Position numbers and translations under genes: made by a program
Assembly: GCA_946539945.1 (NCBI GenBank)
Contig: CAMNHX010000072.1
Location: forward strand, 1-7,487
DNA from: an uncultured Desulfobulbus sp.
GTDB taxonomy: Bacteria > Desulfobacterota > Desulfobulbia > Desulfobulbales > Desulfobulbaceae
DNA: 7,487 nucleotides
Direction of reading: 5' to 3'
Shown here: positions 6,978 to 7,487 of the stretch, in pieces
Layout of the letters: every line of letters begins with the position of its first letter
How positions within the stretch are numbered: the first letter of the stretch is position 1
The notes under the pieces: generated by a model
What the model was told of the DNA's origin: nothing
The model's database searches: none
What the model saw: only the letters and a program-made list of their open reading frames with translations

Positions 6978-7454
6978 ATGGATAAACAGACATTTCAAAG
7001 TCTTCTTACAGAAGAAGTAAAACTCTATAAATCCCTGCTTGAGACAGAAAACAACGATTGGATTGTAAAAGGTTTTATTGATGTAAACAGAAATATATAC
7101 ACAATAACCAATGATACGAAAGTGGTCTCAAAAATTATTGAGATAATACTGATACCACAGCTTGATGATTTTGCCAAACGTCACAGTCTATCAATGGAAC
7201 TGCCGTCAGCACAAAATTTTTATCCCGATCTTACATTCAAAGATGAGGAGGGTAATATCTTTGCTGTTGATTTCAAATCAAGCTATTATACTGATGAAAT
7301 GAAAGTCAATGGTTTGACGCTTGGATCATACTGGGGATATTTCCGTAACCGGAATATCAAAAAGAACACAAACTACCCTTACAGTGATTATAAATGTCAT
7401 CTTGTGCTTGGTGTGCTATATAGACAGAGTGTTATTAGAGCGTTTCCGTTTTGA
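6978..7454 (+). CDS. EcoRV-like type II restriction endonuclease, C-terminally truncated
   Basis: The 158-residue product aligns by eye with EcoRV, the GATATC-cutting homodimeric nuclease. NDTKVVSKIIEI (45-56) matches the EcoRV stretch with K38 and E45. AQNFYPD (78-84) matches the segment with Q69 and D74. AVDFKSSY (96-103) matches the segment with D90 and K92. TLGSYWGYFRN and YPYSDYKCHLVLG (from 114) match the following strands. The PD...D-x-K active site is therefore complete (D84, D98, K100). EcoRV has 245 residues; here homology stops near EcoRV residue 136, and the last residues (RAFPF) are encoded by an apparent element terminal repeat. The recognition loop near EcoRV 182-186 is missing, so a functional sequence-specific enzyme is unlikely. 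The gene is strongly AT-rich, unlike prfB, and so probably acquired. No methyltransferase is visible. The ATG at 6978 is chosen because upstream codons are GC-rich and unlike the family; the ribosome binding site is poor. Confidence 0.85.
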   Translation: MDKQTFQSLLTEEVKLYKSLLETENNDWIVKGFIDVNRNIYTITNDTKVVSKIIEIILIPQLDDFAKRHSLSMELPSAQNFYPDLTFKDEEGNIFAVDFKSSYYTDEMKVNGLTLGSYWGYFRNRNIKKNTNYPYSDYKCHLVLGVLYRQSVIRAFPF

Positions 7455-7487
7455 CTTTAGAACTAAAAAACTAGAAAATTAGGAGAT
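7436..7487. mobile_element. Probable left end of an insertion element, running off the window
   Basis: Positions 7436-7458 match the left-edge repeat (54-32, inverted) at 21 of 23 bases and begin with TA then GAGCGTTTCCG. EcoRV-like homology ends at this junction, which is strong contextual support for insertion. The remaining 29 bases are AT-rich and non-coding, and end with AGGAG plus two bases. That suggests a gene start, plausibly a transposase, immediately outside the window. The two repeats face each other across the window, as expected for the right end of one copy and the left end of another. The family assignment (TA-targeting, IS630-like) is inferred only from the TA flanks. Confidence 0.5.
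7481..7485 (+). promoter_or_regulatory. Possible ribosome binding site for a gene beyond the window
   Basis: AGGAG at 7481-7485 sits two bases from the window end in AT-rich sequence about 45 bases inside the element. Its start codon would lie just outside, so this cannot be confirmed here. Confidence 0.35.

Noticed and set aside
1..7487. The window as a composite transposon carrying the genes between the two repeats
   Set aside because: The interior carries prfB and the CorC-Lnt pair with chromosomal composition. Two independent element copies flanking core genes is the simpler reading.
1..7487. CRISPR arrays, tRNA or rRNA genes
   Set aside because: No regularly spaced repeats and no tRNA- or rRNA-like sequence was seen on either strand.

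Overview
The window reads as a GC-rich bacterial chromosome segment. Gene content and protein style suggest a Desulfovibrio-like member of the Desulfovibrionaceae; this is an impression from the sequence, not a search result. It is mostly core housekeeping sequence. Its right-hand end is AT-rich, looks foreign, and stops inside what appears to be an insertion element.

Left to right: positions 1-54 look like the end of a mobile element with a TA-flanked terminal repeat. A minus-strand gene for a divergent, full-length transketolase-family enzyme follows (141-2033), with a good intrinsic terminator just past its stop. A 231-base divergent intergenic region (2034-2264) leads to a plus-strand cluster. 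The cluster holds a three-helix membrane protein of unknown function (2265-2942), a CorC/YbeX-type CBS-pair protein (2992-3903) and apolipoprotein N-acyltransferase Lnt (3900-5675), which overlaps the CBS gene by four bases. A short hairpin and T-run close this group. prfB (release factor 2) follows at 5761-6871. It keeps the programmed +1 frameshift, with an internal Shine-Dalgarno, CTT, then an in-frame TGA followed by C.

About 100 bases past prfB the composition drops to roughly one third GC. An ORF at 6978-7454 there is clearly related to the type II restriction endonuclease EcoRV. All the EcoRV active-site positions I can align are present (K48, E55, D84, D98, K100). The protein nevertheless ends at 158 residues against 245 in EcoRV, and so lacks the C-terminal half that carries the main DNA-recognition loop. 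The break falls exactly where a 23-base sequence begins that matches, inverted and at 21 of 23 positions, the repeat at the left edge. Both copies start with TA. The simplest reading is that an insertion sequence of the TA-targeting type has truncated the restriction gene, and that a related element ends at the left edge. A Shine-Dalgarno-like AGGAG at the very end of the window fits a transposase start just outside it.

Functionally, CorC-Lnt is a widely conserved envelope pair (the ybeX-lnt order of E. coli). RF2 serves translation termination, and the transketolase serves carbon metabolism. The EcoRV relative would have been the nuclease half of a restriction-modification system, but no methyltransferase is visible here.
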